Shown here: positions 1-6,422 of the stretch, piece after piece
How positions within the stretch are numbered: the first letter of the stretch is position 1
How the letters are laid out: the number at the start of each line of letters is the position of its first letter
Origin: CAZUMW01 sp964621615
Lineage (GTDB): Bacteria; Desulfobacterota; WTBG01; CAIYCZ01; CAIRTM01
Reading direction: 5' to 3'
Assembly (NCBI GenBank): GCA_964621615.1
Contig: CAZUMW010000042.1
Coordinates: 1 to 40,292 of the forward strand
DNA length: 40,292 bases
Notes under the pieces: model-generated
The model's input: only the letters and a program-made list of their open reading frames with translations
Told to the model about the DNA's origin: nothing
The model's database searches: none
Program-made: the position numbers and the translations under genes

Positions 1-138
1 CCAAGGCGGGGACGGAATCCGCAGACGGGTGATAAGCTGGTGATTGAGGAACGGAAGGTGGCCAGGTTTAAGACGAGTGCGGTGTTGAAAGAGAGGATGA
101 ACCGGGAATCATATCCTTCAGATCCCATCACCGCATAG
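1..138 (+). CDS. HU/IHF-family DNA-binding protein, 3' end only
   Basis: The first 45 codons visible in frame 1 encode the C-terminal arm and last helix of a histone-like HU/IHF protein. The stretch RRGRNPQTGDKLVIEERKV, followed by a VARFKTSAVLKERMN-type end, matches the family pattern (GRNPxTGE...R...FKxSxxLKxxVN). HU/IHF dimers bend DNA and organise the nucleoid. The gene begins upstream of the window, so start and promoter are not visible. The last eleven residues (RESYPSDPITA) go beyond the usual family end, and their bases overlap the edge of a transposase remnant on the other strand. The natural C terminus may therefore have been replaced. HU versus an IHF subunit cannot be decided from this part. 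Confidence 0.8.
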   Translation, partial: PRRGRNPQTGDKLVIEERKVARFKTSAVLKERMNRESYPSDPITA

Positions 139-400
139 TCATACTGACGACGCCGAATCCTTTGATGTCGCGCGGCGTCACCAGGTCAAGCTGATGCACA
201 TGGCCGGGATGCCGGGCCGTGATCGCGGGATAATACTGTTTTGAAGATGTTTTTTTATCCTTTTTGTGCTGTTGCTCGACAAGACCATTTCGCTTTACAA
301 CCCGATTGATGGTTGAAAGTGCCGGCTTGTTCCGGTATCCCTGGTTGTCAAGTTCCTGATGAATGGCAATGGCACCACAAAAAGCATACGAGCAGTATTG
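128..400 (-). pseudogene. Remnant of an integrase-core (DDE-type) transposase
   Basis: Read on the minus strand from about 400 to a stop at 130-128, one frame gives AIAIHQELDNQGYRNKPAL, then STINRVVKRNGLVEQ and, after a short linker, QYYPAITARHPGHVHQLDLV followed by TPRDIKGFG. This is the helix-turn-helix/linker region and the beginning of the catalytic core of an integrase-type transposase, where the phrase H-Q-L-D-L-V carries the first catalytic Asp. Both ends are missing: the N terminus merges into the TPR gene near 395-410 and the frame stops before the second and third catalytic residues. It is inactive. No terminal inverted repeats could be recognised. Confidence 0.65.
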
Positions 401-744
401 CTGGCGTATGTTGCCCTGAGCGTTTCATTGTCAAGATCTGCAGATATCGAATACGCCTCTTTGTAATATTTAAGGGATGTATGTACGTCGCCGCGTGCCT
501 GATGTACAATGCCGATGTTGTTCAGGAATTTGCTGGTATAACGCCTGTTTTTTTGTTTCCGGGCCAGCCGAAGGCCTTTTTCCCAGCACTTTTTTGCATT
601 TCGATAATCAAGATTGTCTGCATAGCGAATTGCCTGCCTGCGCAGATTTTCAAGTGCAGCATTGCCGGCAGTACATGGTTCAGCAGCCAGGATCAGTGCG
701 ATGGCAGCTATTACAGAAAAACATCGTGTCATCGCTTTCTTCAT
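295..744 (-). CDS. Exported TPR protein, truncated by transposase remnant
   Basis: The 149-codon frame starts with a signal peptide (MKKAMTRCFSVIAAIALILA, then AEPCTAG). Two to three tetratricopeptide repeats follow, for example FLNNIGIVHQARGDVHTSL followed by KYYKEAYSI. Homology ends around residue 113 (TYASNTA). The last 35 residues are the out-of-frame translation of the transposase remnant, so the original gene was longer. The start codon overlaps the stop of the upstream anti-sigma gene by 4 bp, which puts it third in an operon with the sigma factor and anti-sigma factor. TPR proteins mediate protein-protein contacts in the envelope; no specific partner can be named. It may be a pseudogene. 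Confidence 0.6.
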   Translation of the reverse strand: MKKAMTRCFSVIAAIALILAAEPCTAGNAALENLRRQAIRYADNLDYRNAKKCWEKGLRLARKQKNRRYTSKFLNNIGIVHQARGDVHTSLKYYKEAYSISADLDNETLRATYASNTARMLFVVPLPFIRNLTTRDTGTSRHFQPSIGL

Positions 745-1667
745 AACCGGTTATTTCGCTCCATTTTTTGAATTTGTTTCAGGATTCGTTTTTTCAGCTG
801 CCCGTCCCCAAGCAGGGGTAGTGCGTTTTTGTAATACTCAGCCGCCTTTTTATTTTCGCCTTTGTTTTTATAGATGTCTCCCAGGCTTACATAGGGGTAG
901 GGAAGGCTGCCGTCCAGGGTAATCGCTTCCTTGTATTGGCTTATCGCCATCAGCTCTTTTCCCTGCTGCTGATAGCAGTCGGCGAGGTTATTGCGGATTT
1001 TTGCCAGAATGGGTTTTTGCTCACAGGCGCAATCAAGTGCATTTTTCAACAGAGTTTCTTTTTCAGACAGGGCGTCTTCAGAAAGCGAGCGGTTATACAG
1101 CTCAGCTGCTTTGGCACAGCCAGCTGATATCGCCTGTTTTTCTTCTTCCCCTCTGATCAGTCCGGGGTCGGGCTCAATAAGCTGTTCGGGCGTACGCGGG
1201 ACCGGAATCGGCCGGTCCGGGTGCGGTCCGTACCGCAGCACCGCTGCAACAGCCAGAATAACCACAGCAGCCGCAGCACCCTGCATGATATACCGATATG
1301 CGGGGCGCCGGGAACACAGTTTACCCCTGTCGGATTTCGTATCCTCTTCAGGGCTATGCTCCGGCTCATCGGTGTCACCACCGTCTTCTCCCTTTGTTGC
1401 GTAGAATTTAGTGCTTTTCGCATATCTTTCAAAGTCTTCAGCCGCAATACTTTCCTCAATTTGATCCATAACCTTATCAGCAAACCCCCGTGGCGCCTTC
1501 ACCGGCTTTGCGGAGTCAAGCAGCTGAACGGCTGTTCGCATCTCTTCGAGCTTTTCTGTGCACTCGGAACATTTTTTGAGATGCTTCTCCAGCTCACGGT
1601 GAAGTTCGCCGGAAAGCCGCCCGGTCAGGTATGCATATAAACGTTCCTGTATCTTGTGGCACTTCAT
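741..1667 (-). CDS. Zinc-finger anti-sigma factor with C-terminal TPR domain
   Basis: This 308-residue protein begins with a putative zinc-finger anti-sigma domain (zf-HC2/ZAS type): MKCHKIQERL near the N terminus, then HLKKCSEC, the H-x3-C-x2-C zinc motif around residues 29-36. A low-complexity acidic stretch leads to one transmembrane helix at about residues 130-147 (AAAAVVILAVAAVL). The outer part carries two TPR-like repeats (IRNLADCYQQQGKELMAISQ and SLGDIYKNKGENKKAAEYY). The N-terminal domain would hold the ECF sigma factor encoded just upstream at the membrane; the TPR part may sense or bind an envelope partner. It sits 21 nt downstream of the sigma gene and overlaps the next TPR gene by 4 bp. 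Confidence 0.8.
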   Translation of the reverse strand: MKCHKIQERLYAYLTGRLSGELHRELEKHLKKCSECTEKLEEMRTAVQLLDSAKPVKAPRGFADKVMDQIEESIAAEDFERYAKSTKFYATKGEDGGDTDEPEHSPEEDTKSDRGKLCSRRPAYRYIMQGAAAAVVILAVAAVLRYGPHPDRPIPVPRTPEQLIEPDPGLIRGEEEKQAISAGCAKAAELYNRSLSEDALSEKETLLKNALDCACEQKPILAKIRNNLADCYQQQGKELMAISQYKEAITLDGSLPYPYVSLGDIYKNKGENKKAAEYYKNALPLLGDGQLKKRILKQIQKMERNNRL

Positions 1668-1688
1668 GTCTGTTTTTTTCCTGCCCGC

Positions 1689-2249
1689 TCAGTTTTTTAA
1701 ACAGCGCCGAAGCAGCGGGGCAGCCCTTCTCAGCGCCCTGTTAAGCCTGGTGCCGACCGTCCCCGCCGGACAGCCCAGCGCCTCTGCGGCCTCGGCATAG
1801 GTGAGCTCTTCAAAATGAACTTTTTCGATAACCTTCCGGTATTTGCTGCCGAGGCTTTTCAGGACCTGCCTGACGCATTCCGCATCAACGCTGCTTTCAT
1901 CAGCAGTATCTTCCGTGCCGGGATTGGGGTCTCTCAGGATGCCGTCAGGGCCGACAGCCCTCAGATGCCGCTCTTCTTTTTTCCGGATGTTTTCACAGTG
2001 ATTTCTTGTAATCGAATGCAGCCAGGTGGAAAGCTTTGATTCACCCTGAAAGCTGTCTATATGGTTGTATGCCTTTATGAAAATATCCTGTGCCGCATCC
2101 TCGGCAAGCTGCCGGTTCCTGTCAAGGTGATAATAGCACTGTTTGAACACCTTATCCTGGTATCTTACAACAAGCTTTTTGAAGGCGTCCCGGCTTCCGC
2201 GACGGCACAGTTGTGCAAGCTCCAGATCTTCTTCATGTGCTCCGGGCAT
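1689..2249 (-). CDS. ECF-type RNA polymerase sigma factor
   Basis: This 186-residue protein has the two-domain form of extracytoplasmic-function sigma-70 factors. Region 2 carries AEDAAQDIFIKAYNHIDSF and STWLHSITRNHCENI. Region 4 carries LTYAEAAEALGCPAGTVGTR followed by LNRALRRA, a helix-turn-helix for -35 recognition. I chose the ATG at 2249, preceded by AGGGA at close spacing; an in-frame TTG at 2273 would add eight residues. It is the first gene of a minus-strand operon with its anti-sigma factor and an exported TPR protein. This is the usual arrangement for an envelope or stress signal released by inactivation of the anti-sigma factor. Its regulon cannot be read from the window. Confidence 0.88.
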   Translation of the reverse strand: MPGAHEEDLELAQLCRRGSRDAFKKLVVRYQDKVFKQCYYHLDRNRQLAEDAAQDIFIKAYNHIDSFQGESKLSTWLHSITRNHCENIRKKEERHLRAVGPDGILRDPNPGTEDTADESSVDAECVRQVLKSLGSKYRKVIEKVHFEELTYAEAAEALGCPAGTVGTRLNRALRRAAPLLRRCLKN

Positions 2250-2585
2250 ATTATCCCTCACTGCGTAAGACAAAATCAGTGAATTAAATATTTCATTTTA
2301 TAACAAAAATACTCTTTTTTGTAAAACCGATAAGTGGGGGCACCGTAATTCACCGGTGTCCCGGTAGCAGCAGGCTTTAGGCTGCGGTACGGAAAAATTT
2401 TTATAAAAGGTGAAATTATTTTGCGAGCTGCGTTGTCCAATGCTTATGAAAACACTCGCGAGGTTTTCGATCTGAACAGCCGAAAAGGAGGTGATGCCGC
2501 CCCGGAAAAACTGATTGTGTATATTGAATGAATATTGTTAAACCCTTTCAAAATTGAACCGCAAACGTACGGAGGATTAATCAGT
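2250..2585. other. Divergent intergenic region with a near-palindrome and an orphan Shine-Dalgarno site
   Basis: This 336-base stretch must hold the promoters of the minus-strand sigma operon and of the plus-strand secreted protein. Visible items are a near-palindrome at 2448-2468 (GAAAAC...GTTTTC around CTCGCGAG) that could be an operator. At 2485-2495 lies AAGGAGGTGAT, fully complementary to the 3' end of 16S rRNA, followed by an ATG at 2494 that opens a frame of only six codons. The gene's own ribosome binding site (CGGAGG at 2571-2576) lies 9 nt before its ATG. No confident -10/-35 pair was found. Confidence 0.4.
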
Positions 2586-3008
2586 ATGAAGAAAATAACA
2601 GCATGTATCGTGAGTATCGCTTTTTGTTTGTGCTCAGCTCCCTGCTGGGCCGGGTCCAACTTTTTCAGCTCTTCAAACGAGCAGCTGGGAATTCTTGCCC
2701 AGTATTATGACAACGCAGCAACATATGCGCTGGTTGACGCCAACGCAGCATATGTCTGTCATGTGCTTGCAACCTATTCCGGAGACTCCGAAAGCGCAGA
2801 CGCGGATTATGAAAACTATGAGCAGTATTTTGAAAAGGCACAGACCGCGATTGAAAATGCGGACACCTGTTACAACAATATCCTGCTTTCAATTTCCGAT
2901 CCTGCCGCTGCATCATCTGCAAGCGCACTCAGACTTGATGGAGATGCGGTACCTCACCGCCTGAATGTGCCGCTGGTGAAAAAGCCGCGCCTTGAGCCGG
3001 TACAGTAA
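2586..3008 (+). CDS. Small secreted protein of unknown function, FSSxNEQ family (copy 1)
   Basis: The ATG at 2586 follows CGGAGG by 9 nt and gives 140 residues; an in-frame ATG at 2535 lacks such a site. A signal peptide (MKKITACIVSIAFCLCSAP, cleavage near CWA-G) is followed by GSNFFSSSNEQLGILAQYYD. The middle is helical and acidic, and the C terminus is basic and proline-containing. I do not recognise a named family, but the protein is a clear paralogue of the one at 6572-6910: both have a signal peptide, G-x-N-x-F-S-S-x-N-E-Q right after it, then L-A-x-Y-Y and a helical acidic segment. It is monocistronic, with a terminator-like hairpin just downstream. Export is a confident inference; the role is unknown. 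Confidence 0.72.
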   Translation: MKKITACIVSIAFCLCSAPCWAGSNFFSSSNEQLGILAQYYDNAATYALVDANAAYVCHVLATYSGDSESADADYENYEQYFEKAQTAIENADTCYNNILLSISDPAAASSASALRLDGDAVPHRLNVPLVKKPRLEPVQ

Positions 3009-3019
3009 CTGGCCGACAC

Positions 3020-3054
3020 CTCAGGCCGCCTGCACTGCATGCGGGCGGCCTGAG
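3020..3054 (+). terminator. Hairpin terminator after the secreted-protein gene
   Basis: CTCAGGCCGCC at 3020-3030 pairs perfectly with GGCGGCCTGAG at 3044-3054 (11-bp G+C-rich stem, 13-nt loop), 11 nt after the stop codon. It is followed by AATAAATT, not a clean T-run, so it is a likely but not classical intrinsic terminator. Confidence 0.6.
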
Positions 3055-3073
3055 AATAAATTATCAGTGCGTT

Positions 3074-3127
3074 TTAAAAAAAATTTATGAGCTTGTGACC
3101 TGATCTGACACAACCATGTTCTATAAT
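3074..3127 (+). promoter_or_regulatory. Repeated promoter/operator element, copy 1
   Basis: An A/T tract is followed by TTGTG (3093-3097), 11 nt, CACAA (3109-3113) and a perfect -10 hexamer TATAAT at 3122-3127. The same arrangement, with the identical core GTGACCTGATCTGACACAA, is found at 4449-4500. The inverted repeat overlaps the -35 position, where no good hexamer exists. That fits a promoter controlled by a dimeric regulator, probably an activator. It would drive the Tyr-Asp repeat protein that starts at 3164. Confidence 0.55.
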
Positions 3128-3163
3128 ATAAAAAAAAGATCATCTATCAAAGGGGGATATGTC

Positions 3164-3499
3164 ATGAGAACCATTTTTCTGACAGCGGGGTTGCTGTGTA
3201 TGGGAGCGGGTCTGATCCCGGCATTTGTTTCCGGGCTGCACGCCGAAGAGGTCACCGTGTTCGATTACAAGAATGGACAATATCGCTATTATGACGTTGA
3301 GCGGTCAAACGGCTCTGTTGATGTCTACGACTGGAAAGACGGCACCTACCGGTATTACGATGTGGATGAGCGCAGCGGGTCGATCTACGACTATCAGAAA
3401 AACAAATATTATGACCTTGATATGGACCGGGACGGTGACAGCGGCACGGTGTATGACTATGAAACCGGCAGTTTTTATGATTTTGAAATCGGCCGGTGA
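3164..3499 (+). CDS. Secreted Tyr-Asp tandem-repeat protein
   Basis: The ATG at 3164 lies after AAAGGGGG and gives 111 residues. A signal peptide (MRTIFLTAGLLCMGAGLIPA, cleavage near LHA-EE) is followed almost entirely by four imperfect repeats of about 15-22 residues. The units begin with FDYKNGQYRYYDV, YDWKDGTYRYYDV, YDYQKNKYYDL and YDYETGSFYDF. Each unit is Y-D-x-x-x-G-x-Y-x-Y-Y-D followed by an acidic Gly/Ser linker. The pattern suggests short beta-hairpins, as in YD-type or propeller-like repeats, and the acidity suggests possible cation binding; both are inferences. I do not recognise a family. It is a single-gene unit behind the regulated promoter at 3074-3127. Confidence 0.7.
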   Translation: MRTIFLTAGLLCMGAGLIPAFVSGLHAEEVTVFDYKNGQYRYYDVERSNGSVDVYDWKDGTYRYYDVDERSGSIYDYQKNKYYDLDMDRDGDSGTVYDYETGSFYDFEIGR

Positions 3500-3577
3500 G
3501 CAGCTCTGATTGTGAAAAAAGGGGATATTCTCCGGTCCCGGAGGCTGTGCCTCATTGGGGTTTTGCAGCCGCACTAT

Positions 3578-3639
3578 CGGTAGGTCGGACAAATTTTGTC
3601 CGGCAAATAATCCAGCCGCCGGATCCTTCATCCCTGGAG
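3578..3639. repeat. REP-like palindromic repeat, copy 1
   Basis: The palindrome CGGACAAA-T-TTTGTCCG (3586-3602) is preceded by CGGTAGG and followed by CAAATAATCC and, after a variable gap, CTTCATCCCTG. The same composite, about 60 bases long, recurs at 4820-4880, and the palindromic core recurs inside the hairpin at 22142-22181. Its right end overlaps the last codons of vapC on the other strand. Confidence 0.6.
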
Positions 3640-4065
3640 CGGGTCGATGACGGTGAGAAAACTGAAGCGGTGAAAGTCGCTGTCGCGCGTATAGATGGTA
3701 GCAACACCGTGTTCCTTCATGAGAATGGCCGTATGGGCGTCAAACACAAGATTACCCGAAATGCCCCTGTTGGCCTGAAAAACACCAGCCGCAATCCGGG
3801 CATGCTGTTCTGTTTCCGTCAGGACGGTGAGCGGCGGTGAAGCAAGCAGCGCCTGGATAAATGACCATGCATCGGTGTTTGTGAGTGGGTTGCGAAAGAC
3901 GCGCGGATGTGTTGCAACCCTTAGAAATTCATAGACAATGCCCCACGTAAGATGCCACGGGGTCGCTTGTTCACGCCATTGCAGTACGAGATTGCGGCAG
4001 GTGGTATGCTCGGGAGCACTTCGATCGGCTGCGTATAAAAGGATATTGGTGTCGACAACAAACAC
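3628..4065 (-). CDS. vapC: VapC-like PIN-domain toxin ribonuclease
   Basis: This 145-residue protein has the PIN-domain layout: MFVVDTNILLYAAD with D5, an acidic residue E46 in the YEFLRV helix, D109 in LVFDAHTAIL, and D128/D130 in TRDSDF. These are the metal-binding acidic residues of Mg2+-dependent VapC ribonucleases. It starts 2 nt after the stop of the antitoxin gene, so the pair forms a compact operon. VapC toxins typically cut tRNA or rRNA when freed from VapB. The last codons run into the REP-like repeat at 3578-3639, so the extreme C terminus may be altered. All catalytic positions are intact and the toxin looks functional. Confidence 0.85.
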   Translation of the reverse strand: MFVVDTNILLYAADRSAPEHTTCRNLVLQWREQATPWHLTWGIVYEFLRVATHPRVFRNPLTNTDAWSFIQALLASPPLTVLTETEQHARIAAGVFQANRGISGNLVFDAHTAILMKEHGVATIYTRDSDFHRFSFLTVIDPLQG

Positions 4066-4067
4066 TG

Positions 4068-4292
4068 TCAGCGTTCCATGACATCATAGAGCATGTCGCG
4101 ATTGGCAATATTAACCAGTGCGCCGCCACTGTCGAATGCCGGCAGGTCCGGCAGATCGGCAGGCGGTTGCCGGTGGGTCAGCAGCGCCCGCAGGGCGGTC
4201 TCCACCAGTTCCGACATTGTTTTTCCCTGGCGGGCGGCTTCCTGCTTCAGCTGGCGCATGACGGTGTCGTTTATGGTAAGTGTGGTCTTCAT
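4068..4292 (-). CDS. vapB: VapB-like ribbon-helix-helix antitoxin
   Basis: I start this at the ATG at 4292 (MKTTLTINDTVMRQLKQEAA), giving 74 residues; an upstream in-frame ATG at 4328 would add twelve residues lying across the operator. The N terminus is a ribbon-helix-helix DNA-binding fold: a short beta strand TTLTIND followed by two helices ending in TMSELVETALRALL. The C terminus (DLPAFDSGGALVNIANRDML) is the flexible toxin-wrapping part. It binds the PIN toxin encoded 2 nt downstream and should repress its own promoter through the inverted repeats at 4292-4317. Confidence 0.82.
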   Translation of the reverse strand: MKTTLTINDTVMRQLKQEAARQGKTMSELVETALRALLTHRQPPADLPDLPAFDSGGALVNIANRDMLYDVMER

Positions 4293-4317
4293 ATGGAAAA
4301 CCATACCATCTGTATGG
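4292..4317. promoter_or_regulatory. Tandem palindromes, probable VapB operator
   Basis: Two overlapping inverted repeats share one arm: TATGG-N4-CCATA at 4292-4305 and CCATAC-N5-GTATGG at 4301-4317. They sit directly at the start codon of the antitoxin gene, where ribbon-helix-helix antitoxins usually bind in tandem to repress their own operon. The role is inferred from position and symmetry. Confidence 0.55.
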
Positions 4318-4448
4318 CTGGATGTCAACCGGATTGTTTAATCTGGCAATCAGGTACAGTCAGAGGGGAGAGGGGGCAACCATTAAGGGTTTCCCGTTAC
4401 CGGGCGTCCAAACCGGCTTTTTCTGCATGAATCAGACGTTAATTACAT

Positions 4449-4500
4449 TTTAAAAATTTTTGAGTTTGTGACCTGATCTGACACAAACATATTCTATAAT
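4449..4500 (+). promoter_or_regulatory. Repeated promoter/operator element, copy 2
   Basis: A perfect inverted repeat GTTTGTG (4464-4470), 11 nt, CACAAAC (4482-4488) is followed 6 nt later by TATAAT (4495-4500). It is nearly identical to 3074-3127, including the A/T tract upstream. It lies ahead of the decayed small genes at 4551-4855 and the intact one at 4909, so it may have driven that cluster. Confidence 0.55.
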
Positions 4501-4550
4501 CCAGTAAAAATGCCGGCAGGCCGGGACGGATGCGTTGCGTTTACCCCTGA

Positions 4551-4802
4551 AGACCGGAAGCTTCAGAGGAGCGAGAAAAGCAGGGGGTAAATAAAAAGCC
4601 ACGGTTTAAAGAGTATGTATTCCGGTGGGAGTATTATTTTGTTTTATCAAACCCGAAAAACGTACCCGTCCCGCTGAAGGATGTGCAGGATCTTGAGGAG
4701 CATATAACAAAGTGGGCGGAACAGCGCGGGCTTGAAGTGACGGAATTAAACGCCCAGTCCAGTATGGCTGATGAACGCGATAGCGGAGGGGAGCGATCAT
4801 GA
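4551..4802 (+). pseudogene. Decayed or start-less small protein gene
   Basis: An open frame from 4551 to the TGA at 4800-4802 encodes a protein-like sequence: KKPRFKEYVFRWEYYFVLSN, then PKNVPVPLKDVQDLEEHITK, then WAEQRGLEVTEL. No ATG, GTG or TTG lies in frame upstream of this block until an ATG at 4530, and that one is separated by an in-frame TGA (4548-4550). AGGGGGTAA at 4582-4590 looks like a ribosome binding site whose start codon has been lost. The stop overlaps the ATG of the next fragment (ATGA), which suggests two formerly coupled genes. I do not recognise the family. Confidence 0.4.
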
Positions 4803-4855
4803 AAGATGCATTTGGAAGTTCCGGTAGGCCGGACAAATTTTTGTCCGGCAAATAA
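4799..4855 (+). pseudogene. Fragment of the 4909-5157 gene family, truncated by a REP-like repeat
   Basis: The frame starts MKDAFGSS, matching MKHAYGSI at the start of the intact gene at 4909, then runs into the REP-like repeat and stops after 18 codons. This indicates a duplicated copy whose 3' part was replaced when the repeat inserted or recombined. The ATG overlaps the TGA of the preceding decayed frame. Confidence 0.5.
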
Positions 4856-4880
4856 TCCGCAAAGCCCTTCATCCCTGAGG
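4820..4880. repeat. REP-like palindromic repeat, copy 2
   Basis: The palindrome GCCGGACAAA-TT-TTTGTCCGGC (4828-4849) has the same flanks as the copy at 3578 (CCGGTAGG before; CAAATAATCC and CCTTCATCCCTG after). It interrupts a small gene after its eighth codon, which suggests that the element was once mobile. Confidence 0.6.
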
Positions 4881-4908
4881 AATAACAAAAAGACAGGAGA
4901 GCGCACTC

Positions 4909-5157
4909 ATGAAACATGCATACGGAAGTATTGTCGGAAAGCGCATTAAAGGCGTTGTGGTGAAGGAGGCGGATTCTCCGCCCACCTGCCAGGTGTTTCT
5001 CGTATTTTCAGATGACACCCATTATGAGCTGTACACCCCTTCGGGAGATATCCGGGGTACCGGCGGGGTGGATCAGGGCGGTTTTGAGCATGTGAAAAAG
5101 TACATGAATTCTCACAGCCGGATTGTTTTTGAGTTTTGTGAGGATTGGGGTGGGTGA
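4909..5157 (+). CDS. Small conserved-looking protein of unknown function (82 aa)
   Basis: The ATG at 4909 follows AGGAGAG and opens an 82-codon frame: MKHAYGSIVGKRIKGVVVKE, a central CQVFLVFSDDTHYELYTPSG, and a C-terminal VKKYMNSHSRIVFEFCED. There is no signal peptide or membrane segment. The predicted strands with conserved Asp, Tyr and Gly suggest a small cytoplasmic beta-rich fold. Two damaged copies flank it: the 5' fragment at 4799-4855 and the 3' fragment at 6201-6367. Preservation of the frame here against decay of both copies argues that it is real. I cannot assign a function. Confidence 0.6.
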   Translation: MKHAYGSIVGKRIKGVVVKEADSPPTCQVFLVFSDDTHYELYTPSGDIRGTGGVDQGGFEHVKKYMNSHSRIVFEFCEDWGG

Positions 5158-5329
5158 AGTTTCGCGTCATTATAGAGGAATGACTCTTTGCCCACCATCC
5201 GCTTACCACGCATTCTTATTGACGTATCACACTGGATTTTGGTACTAATGACTGCATATTATTTCTTTTTCAAATAAATCGTACGCTAATAACAACTATT
5301 TTCTCTGTAGCGGTTATCACACCGAATGA

Positions 5330-6180
5330 TTGATATTAAGACGCAGGGTGCATGGAGATGTTATAAAACAGAACTCTAAAATAAGTGTAAAAGGTACAGA
5401 GATCACGGTCTATTCGGATGGAGACATGGATTTCATTTCTCTGACGGATATGCTCCGGGCCAAAGATGGCGATTTCTTTATCTCGGATTGGCTGCGGAAC
5501 CGGAATACCGTCGAGTTTCTCGGAATCTGGGAGCAGGTGCATAACCCGGCTTTTAATTATGGCGAATTCGCCACAATTAAAAGTCAAGCCGGTCTTCACA
5601 GCTACAAGATCAGCGTCAAGGAGTGGGTGGCCAAAACCAATGCATCGGGTTGGTCGCCAGGGCGGGCCGCTACGGAGGCACCTATGCTCACAAAGATATC
5701 GCCTTCGAATTCGGCATGTGGATCAGCGCTGAGTTCAAGATTTACCTGATTAAAGAATTCCAGCGACTCAAAGAGCAGGAACTCCAGCAACTCGGCTGGG
5801 ACATCCGCCGCAACCTGACCAAAATCAATTACCGCATCCACACCGACGCCATCAAGGAGAACCTGATTCCGCCCGAATTAACATCGAAACAAATCAATGT
5901 CATCTACGCCAGCGAGGCGGATCTGTTGAACATGGCCCTGTTCGGCAAAACAGCGAAACAGTGGCGGGACGAAAATCCGGATAACAAAGGCAATATTCGG
6001 GATGAAGCCAATGTTTCCCAGCTTGTCTGTCTGGCCAATCTCGAAACTCTGAACGCCCATTTCATTCATCAGGGGCTGCCGCAGGCCGAGCGGTTGAAAA
6101 TTCTGAACCAGACCGCCATTCACCAGATGAAACTCCTGCTTGCCGACAGAAATATCAAGGAGTTGGAGGTAAATGACTAA
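5330..6180 (+). pseudogene. KilA-N domain protein, broken by a one-base frameshift
   Basis: The first frame encodes ISVKGTEITVYSDGDMDFIS, then LTDMLRAKDGDFFISDWLRN and a WEQVHNPAFNYGEFATIKS block ending in SYKISVKEWVAKTNA, the KilA-N DNA-binding domain typical of phage and large DNA virus proteins. Homology then jumps frame at about 5644: IGLVARAGRYGGTYAHKDIA, then FEFGMWISAEFKIYLIKEFQ, continue in the next frame to the stop at 6180. One missing base between 5644 and 5645 explains the break. The start is uncertain (TTG at 5330 or GTG at 5348). The rest is a helical domain of about 150 residues. It lies between an intact gene and a damaged copy of that gene, so it may have arrived by insertion. 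A sequencing error cannot be excluded. Confidence 0.7.
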
Positions 6181-6200
6181 GATGAACCGCGAAGAGTTAT

Positions 6201-6367
6201 GTCAGGTGTTTCTCGTTTTTTCAGACGATACCCATTATGAACTGTACAGCCCTTCGTGATATCAGGGGATCGGCGGTGTGGATGAGGCCGGTTTTGAGCA
6301 TGTGAAAAAGGATATGTCCTCTCACAGCCGGATTGTTTTTGGGTATTGTGAGGATGGGGGTGGGTGA
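6201..6367 (+). pseudogene. 3' fragment of a duplicate of the 4909-5157 gene
   Basis: The translated fragment CQVFLVFSDDTHYELYSPS, then after a two-base deletion GIGGVDEAGFEHVKK and MSSHSRIVFGYCED, matches residues 28-81 of the protein at 4909-5157 almost position by position. The deletion creates an in-frame TGA. It starts abruptly at 6201, 20 nt after the KilA-N stop codon. The 5' part of the gene is absent. Confidence 0.65.
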
Positions 6368-6422
6368 TGAAAATTAGAAGCAAAAAACCTGTTTAACAAA
6401 AAAACGCACAACAATTAAATTT

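Noticed and set aside
3093..3113. CRP-type binding site in the TTGTG...CACAA element
   Set aside because: The half-sites are spaced by 11 nt and do not form TGTGA-N6-TCACA; a different dimeric regulator is more likely.
4530..4802. In-frame TGA at 4548 as a second selenocysteine codon
   Set aside because: Only six codons precede it, no family cysteine position is known and no SECIS-like stem follows; loss of the start codon in a decaying gene is simpler.
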